Assembly (NCBI RefSeq): GCF_030730875.1
Contig: NZ_JAVAMA010000014.1
Coordinates: forward strand, 62,001-126,000
From: Sphingomonas sp. DG1-23
Lineage (GTDB): Bacteria; Pseudomonadota; Alphaproteobacteria; Sphingomonadales; Sphingomonadaceae
Length of the DNA stretch: 64,000 nt
Direction of reading: 5' to 3'
Position 1 is the first letter of the stretch. The number at the start of each line of letters is the position of its first letter. Positions 17,796 to 26,378 of this stretch are shown here, piece by piece. The notes under the pieces are model-generated. The model was not told the DNA's origin and did no database searches. It saw nothing but the letters and a program-made list of their open reading frames with translations. The translations under genes were made by a program, and so were the position numbers.

Positions 17796-20489
17796 TCAGA
17801 AATTGGCGCGGATGCCGATCGCGTAGCGGGGGCCGTAGCTCTCGTAGCTGATCACCCGCTCTTGATAGACCGAGTAGAGGAAGGTCTTTTCGTTGAACAG
17901 GTTGAGCCCCTGCGCGAACACCGTGAAGCGGTCGTTGAGCGCGAGGTTGATGCTCGCGTCCCAGATCCCGTAGGCGGCGACATTGACCGGCTGGCCGCGA
18001 TTGCCGCGCGCGGTCTGCTCGTACGCATCGCGATGGTTGTAGGCGAGCCGCATCTGCAGCGGGCCCTTCTCGTAGAAGCCGACCACGTTGAAGGTGTTGC
18101 CCTCGTCGCCGACGAAGCTGACATTCCCCTGGACGCCGAGGCCGTCGAACGGCGCGGGCAGGCCGGTAAAGGTATATTGGCCGGAGAATTCCACGCCGCG
18201 GATCCGATCGTCGCCGACATTCTCCGGCCGGGTGCGCCGGAAATCGAGGCCGAGGATCTCGACGGTGGTGGTGACAGACTCGCTGAGATTCTTCAGGTCC
18301 TTCTGGAACACGGCCGCGCTCACATAGCTCGAGCGGTCGATGTACCAGGTCAATGCGGCGTCGTAATTCCATCCGACCATCGGCTGGAGGCCGGGATTGC
18401 CGTCGGTGATCGCGCGCTCGCGCGGCCGCGGGTTGATGTTGCGGATGAGCAGGAGGTCGCTCAGCGTCGCGCGAGTCAGCGTCTTGGCGACCGCCGCCTG
18501 AAAGACGACGTCGTCGAACACGTCGAACTTGACGTTCGCGCTCGGCAGCCATTCGTCATACGAGCCCTTCTCGCTGATCGCCTGTGGCGGGGAGAGGTTG
18601 ACGATCGGATCGAGCCCGGGCGGCGTGGTGATGCTCAGGATCTCCTGCCCGAATCCGCGCGAGGTGACGTTGGTGCGGGTGTAACGCAGTCCGATATTGC
18701 CCGACCATTTGCGCGCGCCGAGATCGCCGGCGAACGAGGCCTGGACGAAGCCGCCGATCGTGCGCTCCTGCGCCGAGCCGCTGTTGCTCGGGATCAGCGC
18801 GACGCCGAAATCGCCGCCGTTCGCGGCGAGCGCGGCGCGGGTCGCGGCCGGGTTGGCGCTGGCGTTGATCGCGGCGTCGGTGAGCAGATATTCGGCGAGG
18901 TCGGACGCGCTATAGGCGGGGAAGCCATTGGGGAACATGTCGATGCCGAAGAAGTCGCTGGCGTCGGCGACTTCGCCGAACACGCTTTGGGGCACCGGCA
19001 CGCCGCCGAACACGCTCTGCAGCGCATCGGGAGTCTTGTAGGAGAAGCGCTCCTTCTTGCGGTCCGAATAGTTGAAGCCGGCGGTGATCGCGCGCAACGG
19101 CCCGGCCGCGGCCTCGTATTTGAGCTCCGAGTTGATCTGGTAGATCTCGTCGGCGACGCTGACGCCTTCATAGGTCAGATAGCCGGCACGCGCATTCGAT
19201 GTGTCGAAAGCGCCCAGTCCGGAATAGACCGGCAGCCCGTTCTGCAGTTCGAAGCTGACCCCGACGGGCGAATAGCCCGGCGCGGCGAGGTTGCTCTCGA
19301 ACCAGGCCTGGTTGCCGCCGGTGTCGTCGGTCGCCCGCGACCAGGACAGGTCGAGGAAGCCAGAGAGCGGGCCGCTCCCTTTCCACTCGAGGTTGCCGCC
19401 GACCTGATAGGTCTGGGCGAGGCGCGGGCGGATCTGGTTGGTGAACATCGGCCCGGAGGCGATGCCGGTATAGCTGGTCAACGTGTTGTTGGAATCGACC
19501 GTTCCGGAGCGCACGTCGCCCGGCCCGCCATAGACGAAGAACACCTTGTTGTCGTCGTTGACGTCGAGCTTCGAATAGAGGCCGTCGATCGTGAAGACGA
19601 GGGAGTCGGACAGCCGCGCCTGGCCGGTGAGCAGGCCGGAGATGCGTTTGCGGTTGGTCTCGTTGACGCCATATTCGACATAGGTCGGGAGCGACACGCC
19701 GGTGAACTCGGGGGTGCCGTCGCGGTTGAAGTCGAGGCTCTGATTGGCTTCCCAGCCATCGGTGAAGATGCGGCGGCCCTCGATCTTACGGTCGATGTAC
19801 GAGAAGGCGCCGAGGATGCCGAAATTGCCGCCGCCGAAGGTCGTGCTGAACAGCCCCGAGGTCTGGGGCGAGATCTCGCCGCGCATCTTGTCGTAATTGC
19901 CCTGCGCCGAGACGACGAGCTTGGTCTTGCCGAAATCGAACGGGCGGGCGGTGTACATGTCGACGGTCGACGCGATGCCGCCCTCGACTTGCGAAGAGGT
20001 CGGCGTCTTGGAGACGTCGACGCGGTTGATCAGCTCGGCGGGCAGGATGTCGAAGCTGAATTCGCGGCCCTGATTCTCGGTCGCGAGGATGCGGCCGTTG
20101 TAGAGCGCGGTGCTGAATGCCGGGCCGAGGCCGCGGACGGTGATGAACTGACCCTCGCCATTGTCGCGCGAGATGGTCACGCCGGGGATGCGCTGGATCG
20201 CTTCGGCGATGTTCTGATCGGGAAGCTTGCCGATATCGTCGGCGACGATCGAATCGACGATATTGTCGGCAGAGCGCTTGATATCGGTCGCCCGGCGAAG
20301 GCTCTCGCGCAGGCCGGTGACGACAATCGCGTCGTTTTCGCCTTCGGCCTGGGCGGTGCTGTCGGCCGCCTGGCTGTCCTGCGGCTCGGCCTGGCGCTCC
20401 TGGGCGGCGGCTGCGGGCATTGCGGCAGCGCCGAGGATCGTCGCCATTGCGGTCATGGCGATCAGGCGGAATCGTGCGTTGCGCTTCAT
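17796..20489 (-). CDS. TonB-dependent receptor of the mannoside locus
   Basis: 897-residue outer-membrane receptor. The ATG at 20489 is chosen because GAGGAGG lies seven bases upstream; the 22 codons before it are not signal-like. Signal peptide about residues 1-30 ending AAAAQ, TonB box-like AIVVTGLRES near residue 53, plug motifs IVDSIVADDIGKLPDQNIAE and IQRIPGVTISR, and a C-terminal barrel ending with IGIRANF. The sequence is of the Xanthomonas/Caulobacter sugar-receptor type. It lies next to an ABC sugar importer, LacI regulator and GH130 phosphorylase, so it probably brings a mannose-containing oligosaccharide across the outer membrane. A candidate LacI operator lies 71 bases upstream of its start. 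Confidence 0.93.
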   Translation of the reverse strand: MKRNARFRLIAMTAMATILGAAAMPAAAAQERQAEPQDSQAADSTAQAEGENDAIVVTGLRESLRRATDIKRSADNIVDSIVADDIGKLPDQNIAEAIQRIPGVTISRDNGEGQFITVRGLGPAFSTALYNGRILATENQGREFSFDILPAELINRVDVSKTPTSSQVEGGIASTVDMYTARPFDFGKTKLVVSAQGNYDKMRGEISPQTSGLFSTTFGGGNFGILGAFSYIDRKIEGRRIFTDGWEANQSLDFNRDGTPEFTGVSLPTYVEYGVNETNRKRISGLLTGQARLSDSLVFTIDGLYSKLDVNDDNKVFFVYGGPGDVRSGTVDSNNTLTSYTGIASGPMFTNQIRPRLAQTYQVGGNLEWKGSGPLSGFLDLSWSRATDDTGGNQAWFESNLAAPGYSPVGVSFELQNGLPVYSGLGAFDTSNARAGYLTYEGVSVADEIYQINSELKYEAAAGPLRAITAGFNYSDRKKERFSYKTPDALQSVFGGVPVPQSVFGEVADASDFFGIDMFPNGFPAYSASDLAEYLLTDAAINASANPAATRAALAANGGDFGVALIPSNSGSAQERTIGGFVQASFAGDLGARKWSGNIGLRYTRTNVTSRGFGQEILSITTPPGLDPIVNLSPPQAISEKGSYDEWLPSANVKFDVFDDVVFQAAVAKTLTRATLSDLLLIRNINPRPRERAITDGNPGLQPMVGWNYDAALTWYIDRSSYVSAAVFQKDLKNLSESVTTTVEILGLDFRRTRPENVGDDRIRGVEFSGQYTFTGLPAPFDGLGVQGNVSFVGDEGNTFNVVGFYEKGPLQMRLAYNHRDAYEQTARGNRGQPVNVAAYGIWDASINLALNDRFTVFAQGLNLFNEKTFLYSVYQERVISYESYGPRYAIGIRANF

Positions 20490-20559
20490 GAACCATCCTC
20501 CTCTGAGTCCCGGCGGCATGCCCGTCTGCGCGGGCAATTTTCTCTTTCGGGACAATGAC

Positions 20560-20573
20560 GTTTAACGATCAAC
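20560..20573. promoter_or_regulatory. Candidate LacI-family operator upstream of the TonB receptor
   Basis: Minus-strand reading GTTGATCGTTAAAC fits the imperfect palindrome GTTNANC-GNTNAAC with the central CG typical of LacI-family operators. The same pattern recurs at 22859-22872 beside the lacI gene, and over 16 bases the two sites share 13 positions (TGGTT-A-CG-TAAAC). Position, 71 bases before the receptor start codon, suits promoter control. Inferred from two sites only. Confidence 0.55.
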
Positions 20574-20619
20574 CAAATATCTATCAACCCGCGCAATCAT
20601 GCATGTTCCCGGCGGTGCT

Positions 20620-21711
20620 TCAGCGGGTCGCGGGCGAGATGGCCTGGCCTGCCGCGTCGAACAGCAGGACGCGCCGGGGATCGGCGTAGAGCGTCAGCGT
20701 TCCGGGGACCGGCACGGCGTGATGCCCGTCGAGCTTCGCGCGGAACTCGCCCGCCTGATCGAGAGTCGCATAGACGAAGGTCGAATGGCCGAGGGCCTCG
20801 ACTGCCTCGACCGTCAGCGGAAAGGCGATTCCGTGGGAGCCCGGATCGGTGCCGAGATGCTCGGGGCGCACGCCGACGGTGATGCGATCGCCTGCGCGGA
20901 GGCCGTCGCATGGCGTGGCGAAGCGGATGCCGCCGGCGATTTCTAGCAGCGCTTCGTCGCCGCGCCGCTCGATCACGCGCGCGTCGAGCAGGTTGATCCG
21001 CGGGCTGCCGATGAAGCCGGCAGTGAAGACGTTGGCGGGGTGCTCATAGATTTCGAGCGGGGTGCCGACCTGCGAGATGCGGCCGCCGTCGAGCACGACC
21101 AGCCGGTCGGCGAGCGTCATCGCCTCGACCTGGTCGTGGGTGACGTAGATCATCGTGCTGCCCAGCCGCTTGTGCAGCCGCGCCAGCTCGTGGCGCATGC
21201 GGACGCGGAGGTCGGTGTCGAGGTTCGACAGCGGCTCGTCGAACAGGAAGATCGTCGGATCGCGGACGATCGCGCGGCCGATCGCCACGCGCTGCCGCTG
21301 CCCGCCCGACAATTGGTGCGGCAGGCGGTCGAGCAATTCGCCGAGTTCGAGAACCTCGGCAGCGTGCGCGACCTGGGCGGCGATCTGCGCGCGCGGGACG
21401 CGCATGTTGCGCAGCCCGAAACTCAGATTCTCGCGCACCGTCATGTGCGGATAGAGCGCGTAGGACTGGAACACCATCGCGACGCCGCGCGCGGCCGCGG
21501 GCGCATAAGTGACGTCGCGGTCGCCGATCCGGATGGTGCCGGCGGACACGTCCTCGAGGCCCGCGATCATCCGGAGCACCGTCGACTTGCCGCACCCCGA
21601 CGAGCCGACCAGTACGACGAATTCTCCCGCTGTGACCTCGAGGTCGATGCCGCGGATCGTCTCGACGCCGTCATAGGATTTGCCGAGCCCCGCGAGCGTC
21701 AATGCCGTCAT
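20620..21711 (-). CDS. Sugar ABC transporter ATPase (MalK/UgpC/MsmX type)
   Basis: 363-residue cytoplasmic ATPase that energises a CUT1-type sugar importer. Walker A GSSGCGKST (about residues 38-46), signature LSGGQRQR, Walker B FLFDEPLSNLD, H-loop YVTHDQVEAMTLADR, then a C-terminal TOBE-type regulatory domain (about 240-363) with VGVRPEHLG. The ATG at 21711 overlaps the lacI stop as ATGA, indicating translational coupling; the long upstream frame is a shadow of lacI. The permeases and binding protein are encoded on the opposite strand from 24226, so the ATPase is separated from its membrane partners but sits in the same locus. Confidence 0.93.
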   Translation of the reverse strand: MTALTLAGLGKSYDGVETIRGIDLEVTAGEFVVLVGSSGCGKSTVLRMIAGLEDVSAGTIRIGDRDVTYAPAAARGVAMVFQSYALYPHMTVRENLSFGLRNMRVPRAQIAAQVAHAAEVLELGELLDRLPHQLSGGQRQRVAIGRAIVRDPTIFLFDEPLSNLDTDLRVRMRHELARLHKRLGSTMIYVTHDQVEAMTLADRLVVLDGGRISQVGTPLEIYEHPANVFTAGFIGSPRINLLDARVIERRGDEALLEIAGGIRFATPCDGLRAGDRITVGVRPEHLGTDPGSHGIAFPLTVEAVEALGHSTFVYATLDQAGEFRAKLDGHHAVPVPGTLTLYADPRRVLLFDAAGQAISPATR

Positions 21712-22781
21712 TCCGTACGCAGCTCCCATGCTTCGGCGGTGCTGTCGCCGATCACGAACTCGGCCTCGATGCCCGCTTTGAGCCCTGCCGCGCCGCCTTC
21801 GCGCAGCAGGATCTCGGCCGCCTTGCGGCCCTTCTCGAATGCGTTCTGGCGCACGGTGGTGAGCCGCAGCGCCTCGGGCTGGCGGCCGGGCGGATCGAGC
21901 CCGTCGAAGCCGGTCACCGAGATGCGCTGCGGCACGGGCAGCGCGTGCCCTTGGCAGTGCGCGATCGCGCCGCGCGCAAGGCGGTCGGAAAAGCACACCA
22001 ATGCCGTCAAATCGGGGCGGCGGCGCAGCAGCCGCTCCGCCGCGCGCTGCCCGCCGTCCTCGCTGTTGACCGTCTCGCACACCAGCACATCCGTCTGGAT
22101 CAGCCCGGCCGCGTCGAACGCGTCGCGGCAGCCCTGGATGCGTTCGCGCACGACGTAATTCTCGTCCGGGACGTCGCGATCGAGCGCGAAGATCTCGCCG
22201 TGATCTTCCGAAAAGGGAAAGGTTACGATGGCGATCTGGCGGTGGCCCAGCGCCAGCAAATGGCCGACCGCGGCGCGCATCATCGCGCGATCGTTGGTCT
22301 GCACGCTGGCGAGATCGGGCGCGTCGAAATCGACCACCACGGTGGGCAGCCCGCGTGCCAGCGCCATGCGGATCGTCGGGTGGCTCTTGTACGGCGCATT
22401 GAGGATATAGCCGTCGACGATCGCGGTGAGGGTGTCGCGCTGCTCGGGATGCTTGTCCTTGAGCGGTATCAGCACGAGGTTCGCGCCTTCCTCCTCGCAC
22501 ACCGACGAGATACCGCGCAGAAAGGTAATGTCGTGCGCATCGGTGAAGGCGTAGCTCAACTGATCGTTGAACAGCACGCCGATCGCGCCGCAACGGCCGG
22601 TGCGCAGCGATCGCGCGGCGGGGTGGGGGCCATCGTAATTGACCAGCCGGGCATGCGCGATGATGCGGTCGCGCAGCTCCTTCGAGACCTTTGCCGGATT
22701 GTTGTACGCGTTGGAGACCGAGGTGGGCGTCACGCCGAGCTCGAGGGCGATCGACTTGAGAGTGGCCCGTTTCGCCCGCAC
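21708..22781 (-). CDS. LacI-family transcriptional repressor
   Basis: About 357 residues. The GTG at 22781 starts VRAKRATLKSIALELGV; a purine-rich GGGAGAAAGGA precedes it (TTG 22784 is the alternative). The N-terminal helix-turn-helix and hinge are clear: TLKSIALELGVTPTSVSNAY, NPAKVSKELRDRI, then ARSLRTGR. The periplasmic-binding-protein-like effector domain fills the rest (IGVLFNDQL, VTGFDGLDPPGRQPEALRLT). It is divergent from the lipoprotein/ABC/GH130 genes and upstream of the ATPase gene, and two matching candidate operators lie at 20560 and 22859. Likely a sugar-responsive repressor of the whole locus, with a mannoside or derived sugar as inducer. Confidence 0.92.
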   Translation of the reverse strand: MRAKRATLKSIALELGVTPTSVSNAYNNPAKVSKELRDRIIAHARLVNYDGPHPAARSLRTGRCGAIGVLFNDQLSYAFTDAHDITFLRGISSVCEEEGANLVLIPLKDKHPEQRDTLTAIVDGYILNAPYKSHPTIRMALARGLPTVVVDFDAPDLASVQTNDRAMMRAAVGHLLALGHRQIAIVTFPFSEDHGEIFALDRDVPDENYVVRERIQGCRDAFDAAGLIQTDVLVCETVNSEDGGQRAAERLLRRRPDLTALVCFSDRLARGAIAHCQGHALPVPQRISVTGFDGLDPPGRQPEALRLTTVRQNAFEKGRKAAEILLREGGAAGLKAGIEAEFVIGDSTAEAWELRTE

Positions 22782-22858
22782 CAATTCCTTTCTCCCGGCT
22801 CGTTTGCTATCGTTGGACGCGAGCCTAGCCCGCCAGCTTGACACGCACAACCGCGCCT

Positions 22859-22872
22859 GTTTATCGTTTAAC
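22859..22872. promoter_or_regulatory. Candidate LacI-family operator in the lacI/lipoprotein divergent promoter
   Basis: GTTTATCGTTTAAC on the plus strand; its complement GTTAAACGATAAAC fits the same GTTNANC-GNTNAAC pattern as the site before the TonB receptor. It lies between lacI (start 22781, minus) and the lipoprotein gene (start 22913, plus), so it could serve both autoregulation and control of the import/degradation genes. Confidence 0.6.
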
Positions 22873-22912
22873 CAGCCACTTGTTAATCAGGGGCAGGAGG
22901 GGTCCGCACCTG

Positions 22913-24229
22913 ATGGTCAGCGCGTCCGAGGCTTCGCAAGGCGGCAGCGCTGCAGCGCATCGCTGGCGCAGCGCGACGTTGCTTTCCGCGCTCGCATTGT
23001 TCGCCTGCGCCGTGCCGCAGCGCTCGGTCGAGCCCGGTGCTCCTGCAGCTGCGGACAGCCGCGCGTCGCGGATCACGCTCGATCATTTCGACCATCTTTT
23101 CGCCGAGGCCGATGTCCGCGGCGAGCGGGTGGGGGTGCTCAACATCTACAGCACCGCACCCGACTTCGCCTTCGCGATCGAACCCCGCGAAGGCTATGCC
23201 TGTGTCGACGACGTCGCGCGGGCGATCGTGCTGCTCGCGGCGGAACCGCATCCGGACGCACGGCGGCTGCGCCAGATCGAGCTGATGACTCGTTTCGTCG
23301 TGCAGATGCAGGCCGAAAACGGCTATTTCCACAATTTCATCTGGGCTGGCGGCCGGATCAACCGCGAGTATCGCACCTCGCTTGCCGAGCTCAACTGGTG
23401 GTCGCTGCGCGCGCTCTGGGGTCTCGAGGCGGCGCTGTGGCATCTGCGTCCGGACTCCTCCACTGCCGTCCGCGCACGCGCCGCTGCGGATCGGCTCGTC
23501 GTCAATCTCAAGCGGGACTTGCCGCTCGACCGCCGCGCGCTGGAAACGGTGGAGGGAGTGGAAGTCGCGACCTGGCTTCCGTTCGGCGCAGGTGCCGACG
23601 CCGCGTCGACTGCGATGCTCGGCCTGCTGCCGCATTACCGGCGTACCCGTGACGCCGGGACGCGCGCGCTTATCGAGCGGCTGGGCGAAGGTCTGGTCCA
23701 GATGCAGGCGGGAGATGCACGCACCTTTCCGCACGGTGCGCATCTGAGCTGGCGCAACCGGTGGCATGGCTGGGGCAATGCGCAGGCCTATGCGCTGCTG
23801 CGCGCGGGCGCCGCGCTCGGCCGGCGCGACTTCATCGCCAGCGCGCTCCGCGAAGTCGATCTTTTCTACCCCTATCTGCTCGAGCACGGTATGCTTTCGA
23901 GCTTCACCTTGCGGGTGCGTGCAGGGCGCGCCGAAGCGGTCGAGGTCCAGCGCTTCCCGCAGATCGCCTATGGGATCAGCCCGATGGTGCTCGCCGCGAC
24001 CGAGGCCTATCGGCAGACCGGGCAGGCGCGCTATCGCGACACCGCGCGCCGCCTCGGCGCCTGGCTGTCGGGCGCCAACGATGCCCGGCGCCCGGTCTAT
24101 GATCCCGCCAGCGGCCGCGTGCGCGACGGGATCAACGGTCCCGGCTCGGTGAATCCCGATTCGGGCGCCGAATCGACGATCGAGGGATTGTTCGTGCTGC
24201 GCGCGCTCGAAGGAACCCCGCTGCCATGA
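22913..24229 (+). CDS. Exported lipoprotein with (alpha/alpha)6-like 'DDVAR' domain, putative glycosidase
   Basis: 438 residues from the ATG at 22913 (AGGAGG upstream, spacing rather long). The N-terminus has a basic patch (HRWRS), hydrophobic LLSALALFAC with a lipobox-like LFAC, so a lipoprotein signal. The mature part is rich in Trp/Tyr/Arg and has repeated helical hairpins with motifs REGYACVDDVARAIVLLA, ENGYFHNFIW, ELNWWSLRALWGLEAALW, and near the end GVNPDSGAESTIEG-like SVNPDSGAESTIEGLFVLRA. This looks like an (alpha/alpha)6 barrel related to proteins that carry a C(V/T)DD(V/N)AR motif and often occur with GH130 enzymes. Enzymatic activity is plausible but unproven. Its stop overlaps the next start (ATGA). 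Confidence 0.68.
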   Translation: MVSASEASQGGSAAAHRWRSATLLSALALFACAVPQRSVEPGAPAAADSRASRITLDHFDHLFAEADVRGERVGVLNIYSTAPDFAFAIEPREGYACVDDVARAIVLLAAEPHPDARRLRQIELMTRFVVQMQAENGYFHNFIWAGGRINREYRTSLAELNWWSLRALWGLEAALWHLRPDSSTAVRARAAADRLVVNLKRDLPLDRRALETVEGVEVATWLPFGAGADAASTAMLGLLPHYRRTRDAGTRALIERLGEGLVQMQAGDARTFPHGAHLSWRNRWHGWGNAQAYALLRAGAALGRRDFIASALREVDLFYPYLLEHGMLSSFTLRVRAGRAEAVEVQRFPQIAYGISPMVLAATEAYRQTGQARYRDTARRLGAWLSGANDARRPVYDPASGRVRDGINGPGSVNPDSGAESTIEGLFVLRALEGTPLP

Positions 24230-25500
24230 CCGCGCGTCGCGACGTGCTGCAAATGGCGCTCGCCGGCGCGGCGCTGCTCGCCGGCTGCTCGCCGAGGCGC
24301 ACAGAGAAGCGCACCGACCGGATCCGCTTATGGGTTGCGCCCAACGAGGCGGAGGAGGGGTTCTGGAAGATCGCGGTCGCGCGCTGGAACGCGCTCGGGC
24401 GCGGCCTGCCGGTCGAGTTTACGACGATCCCGACCGCGGGGAGCTCCGAGGACACGGTGCTTTCGGCGTTGGTCGCCGGCACGGAACCCGATCTCAGCAC
24501 CAACATCTTCTCGGGCTTCGCGGTTCAGCTCGCGGCGCTTGGCCAGATCGAGGATCTCGCCGCGATGCCCGGCTATGCCGAGCTGATCGCCCGCCGGCAC
24601 ATGGCCGGGATCGTCCCCGGCTGGACGCAGGACGGCAAGGTCTGTGCGCTGCCGATCTATTCGAGCCCGACCTTGCTCTGGTGGCGGGCCGACTTGCTCG
24701 AGAAGCACGGCCTCGCGGCGCCGCCGCGCACCTACGATCAGGTCTATGCCTTTTGCGAACGCTACGGCGTCGCGCGGTCGCGCTATGGAATGCAGGTCGT
24801 CTCGGGCCGCTCCTGGGCCGATCGCTGGTTCGACTTCATCTCCTTGTACTATGCCGCGTCGAAAGGGCAGCCCTATCTCGCGGGTGCGCACGCGCTCTAC
24901 GACAACGAGGCCGGGCTCGAGACGGCGACCTTCATCGACCGGATGTTCCGCAAGGGCTGGACCGCGCTCGACTTCGACGCCGAGGAGCCTCTGGTCTCGG
25001 GCCTCGCTGCCGGCGCGGTGCGCGGGCCGTGGGACGTCGAGCGCTTCGCCAAGATCTACCCCCGGACGCTCGCGCGGATCGAAGCGGGGCCTATGATCGC
25101 GCAGACGGCATCGGACTCGACCTTTTCGGACAGCAAGGGCGTGGTGATCTTCAAGACCAGCCGGGTGCGGCGCGAGGCGTTCGATTTTCTCGCCTGGGTG
25201 CTCGGCGAGGAGGATCTCAACTTGCTCTGGCTGCGCCGTACCGGCCTTTCCCCTGCACGCGGCGACCTGCTCCAGAATCCGCGCTTCGCCGATTATTACC
25301 GCGGCAACCCGATCGCACAGGCCTATGCCAGGCATGTGGCCAGCGCGAGGCCGCCGGCCTTGTCGGAGCACACCATCGACATCCAGAAGATCATGACCTC
25401 GAAGCTCGTCGAACCGCTGATGACCGGGCAGCGTTCGCCCAGGGCCGCGCTCGCCGAGGCCGTCGCGGCGACCGACCGGATGCTCGCGGTGCGCGCATGA
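24226..25500 (+). CDS. Sugar ABC transporter substrate-binding lipoprotein (family 1)
   Basis: 424-residue extracellular solute-binding protein. The N-terminus has a twin-arginine-like RR then a hydrophobic stretch and lipobox LLAGC, so it is anchored to the inner membrane facing the periplasm. Family-1 features: WVAPNEAEEGFWKIAVARWN, then SALVAGTEPDLSTNIFSGF, VCALPIYSSPTLLWWRADLLE, and GVVIFKTSRVRREAFDFLAW. It overlaps by four bases (ATGA) with genes on both sides, so the lipoprotein, this gene and both permeases form one coupled operon. Ligand probably an oligosaccharide released from a mannose-containing glycan, by locus context. Confidence 0.9.
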   Translation: MTARRDVLQMALAGAALLAGCSPRRTEKRTDRIRLWVAPNEAEEGFWKIAVARWNALGRGLPVEFTTIPTAGSSEDTVLSALVAGTEPDLSTNIFSGFAVQLAALGQIEDLAAMPGYAELIARRHMAGIVPGWTQDGKVCALPIYSSPTLLWWRADLLEKHGLAAPPRTYDQVYAFCERYGVARSRYGMQVVSGRSWADRWFDFISLYYAASKGQPYLAGAHALYDNEAGLETATFIDRMFRKGWTALDFDAEEPLVSGLAAGAVRGPWDVERFAKIYPRTLARIEAGPMIAQTASDSTFSDSKGVVIFKTSRVRREAFDFLAWVLGEEDLNLLWLRRTGLSPARGDLLQNPRFADYYRGNPIAQAYARHVASARPPALSEHTIDIQKIMTSKLVEPLMTGQRSPRAALAEAVAATDRMLAVRA

Positions 25501-26378
25501 CTCGTCGCCGCCGCCTGTCGCGCGAAGCGTGGATCGGGCTATCGCTCGCGCTTGCCTATCTCGCCTTCGCCGCACTGTTCTGGGCCTATCCCTTCCTGTG
25601 GCTCGCGAGGCTGTCGGTCACCCAGTGGCGCTTTTTCGACGAGCCGGTGTTCACCGGCGCGCGCAACCTGGTGCTGACGGTGCAGGACCCGCAATTCCTC
25701 CAGGCGCTGTGGAACGTGCTCCGCTTCCTCGCGATGTACGTGCCGATCGCGTTCGGCGGCGCATTGCTCGTCGCGTTCGGGCTCCAGTATGTCGGCCGCG
25801 GCAAGGCGTTCGTCGCGCTCTGCTTCCTGCTGTCGAACGTTTCCTCGGGCGTCGCCCTGGCGCTGGTGTTCACCAAGATTTTCAGCTCGACCGGGCCGCT
25901 CAACGCGCTGCTGCACGCGTGGATCGGCATCCGCATCCCCTGGACCACTCACCCGACGCTGGCGATGCTCGCGATCGCGCTGGTCGTCGCGTGGAAGTTC
26001 GTCGGCTATTACGGGCTGATTCTCTATTCGGGGCTGCTCACCGTCCCCAACGAGATTTACGACGCGGCGCGGCTCGATCGCGCCGGACCGCTCACCCGGC
26101 TCGTCCGCATCACGCTGCCGATGATCAACGCGCAGCTGATGATGGTGCTGGTCTTCGCGATCCTCGTGTCGTTCGGACTGTTCACCGAGCCGTTCCTGAT
26201 CACCGGCGGCGGCCCGGCCGACAGCACCGCAACGCCGCAGATGATGATCTACGAGACCGCGTTCCGCCGGCTCCAGCCGAGCCATGCGGCGATGATGAGC
26301 ATCCTTGTCGCGATGGCGACCTATCTGCTGGTCGTGATCGCCCGGCGTCTGTTCGAGAGGAAGGTTGTGCTCGCATGA
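25497..26378 (+). CDS. Sugar ABC transporter permease 1 (MalF/UgpA-like)
   Basis: 293-residue integral inner-membrane protein with six predicted helices. The ATG at 25497 overlaps the preceding stop (ATGA). The conserved EAA loop contacting the ATPase is NEIYDAARLDRAGPLTRLVR, followed by ITLPMI. The final FLITGGGPADSTATPQMMIY is typical for the MalF/UgpA/LacF group. It should form a heterodimer with the next permease and use the ATPase encoded at 20620. Four-base overlap with the next gene. Confidence 0.92.
   Translation: MTRRRRLSREAWIGLSLALAYLAFAALFWAYPFLWLARLSVTQWRFFDEPVFTGARNLVLTVQDPQFLQALWNVLRFLAMYVPIAFGGALLVAFGLQYVGRGKAFVALCFLLSNVSSGVALALVFTKIFSSTGPLNALLHAWIGIRIPWTTHPTLAMLAIALVVAWKFVGYYGLILYSGLLTVPNEIYDAARLDRAGPLTRLVRITLPMINAQLMMVLVFAILVSFGLFTEPFLITGGGPADSTATPQMMIYETAFRRLQPSHAAMMSILVAMATYLLVVIARRLFERKVVLA

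Noticed and set aside
17697..20558. 953-codon plus-strand frame opposite the second TonB receptor
   Set aside because: Antisense shadow of a high-GC gene; the protein is repetitive Arg/Glu/Ala/Gly without any domain.
21708..22593. Extension of the ABC ATPase frame upstream of 21711
   Set aside because: The extension is antisense-like sequence in a second frame of lacI; the ATGA overlap and the MTALTLAGLGKSYDG start define the true N-terminus.
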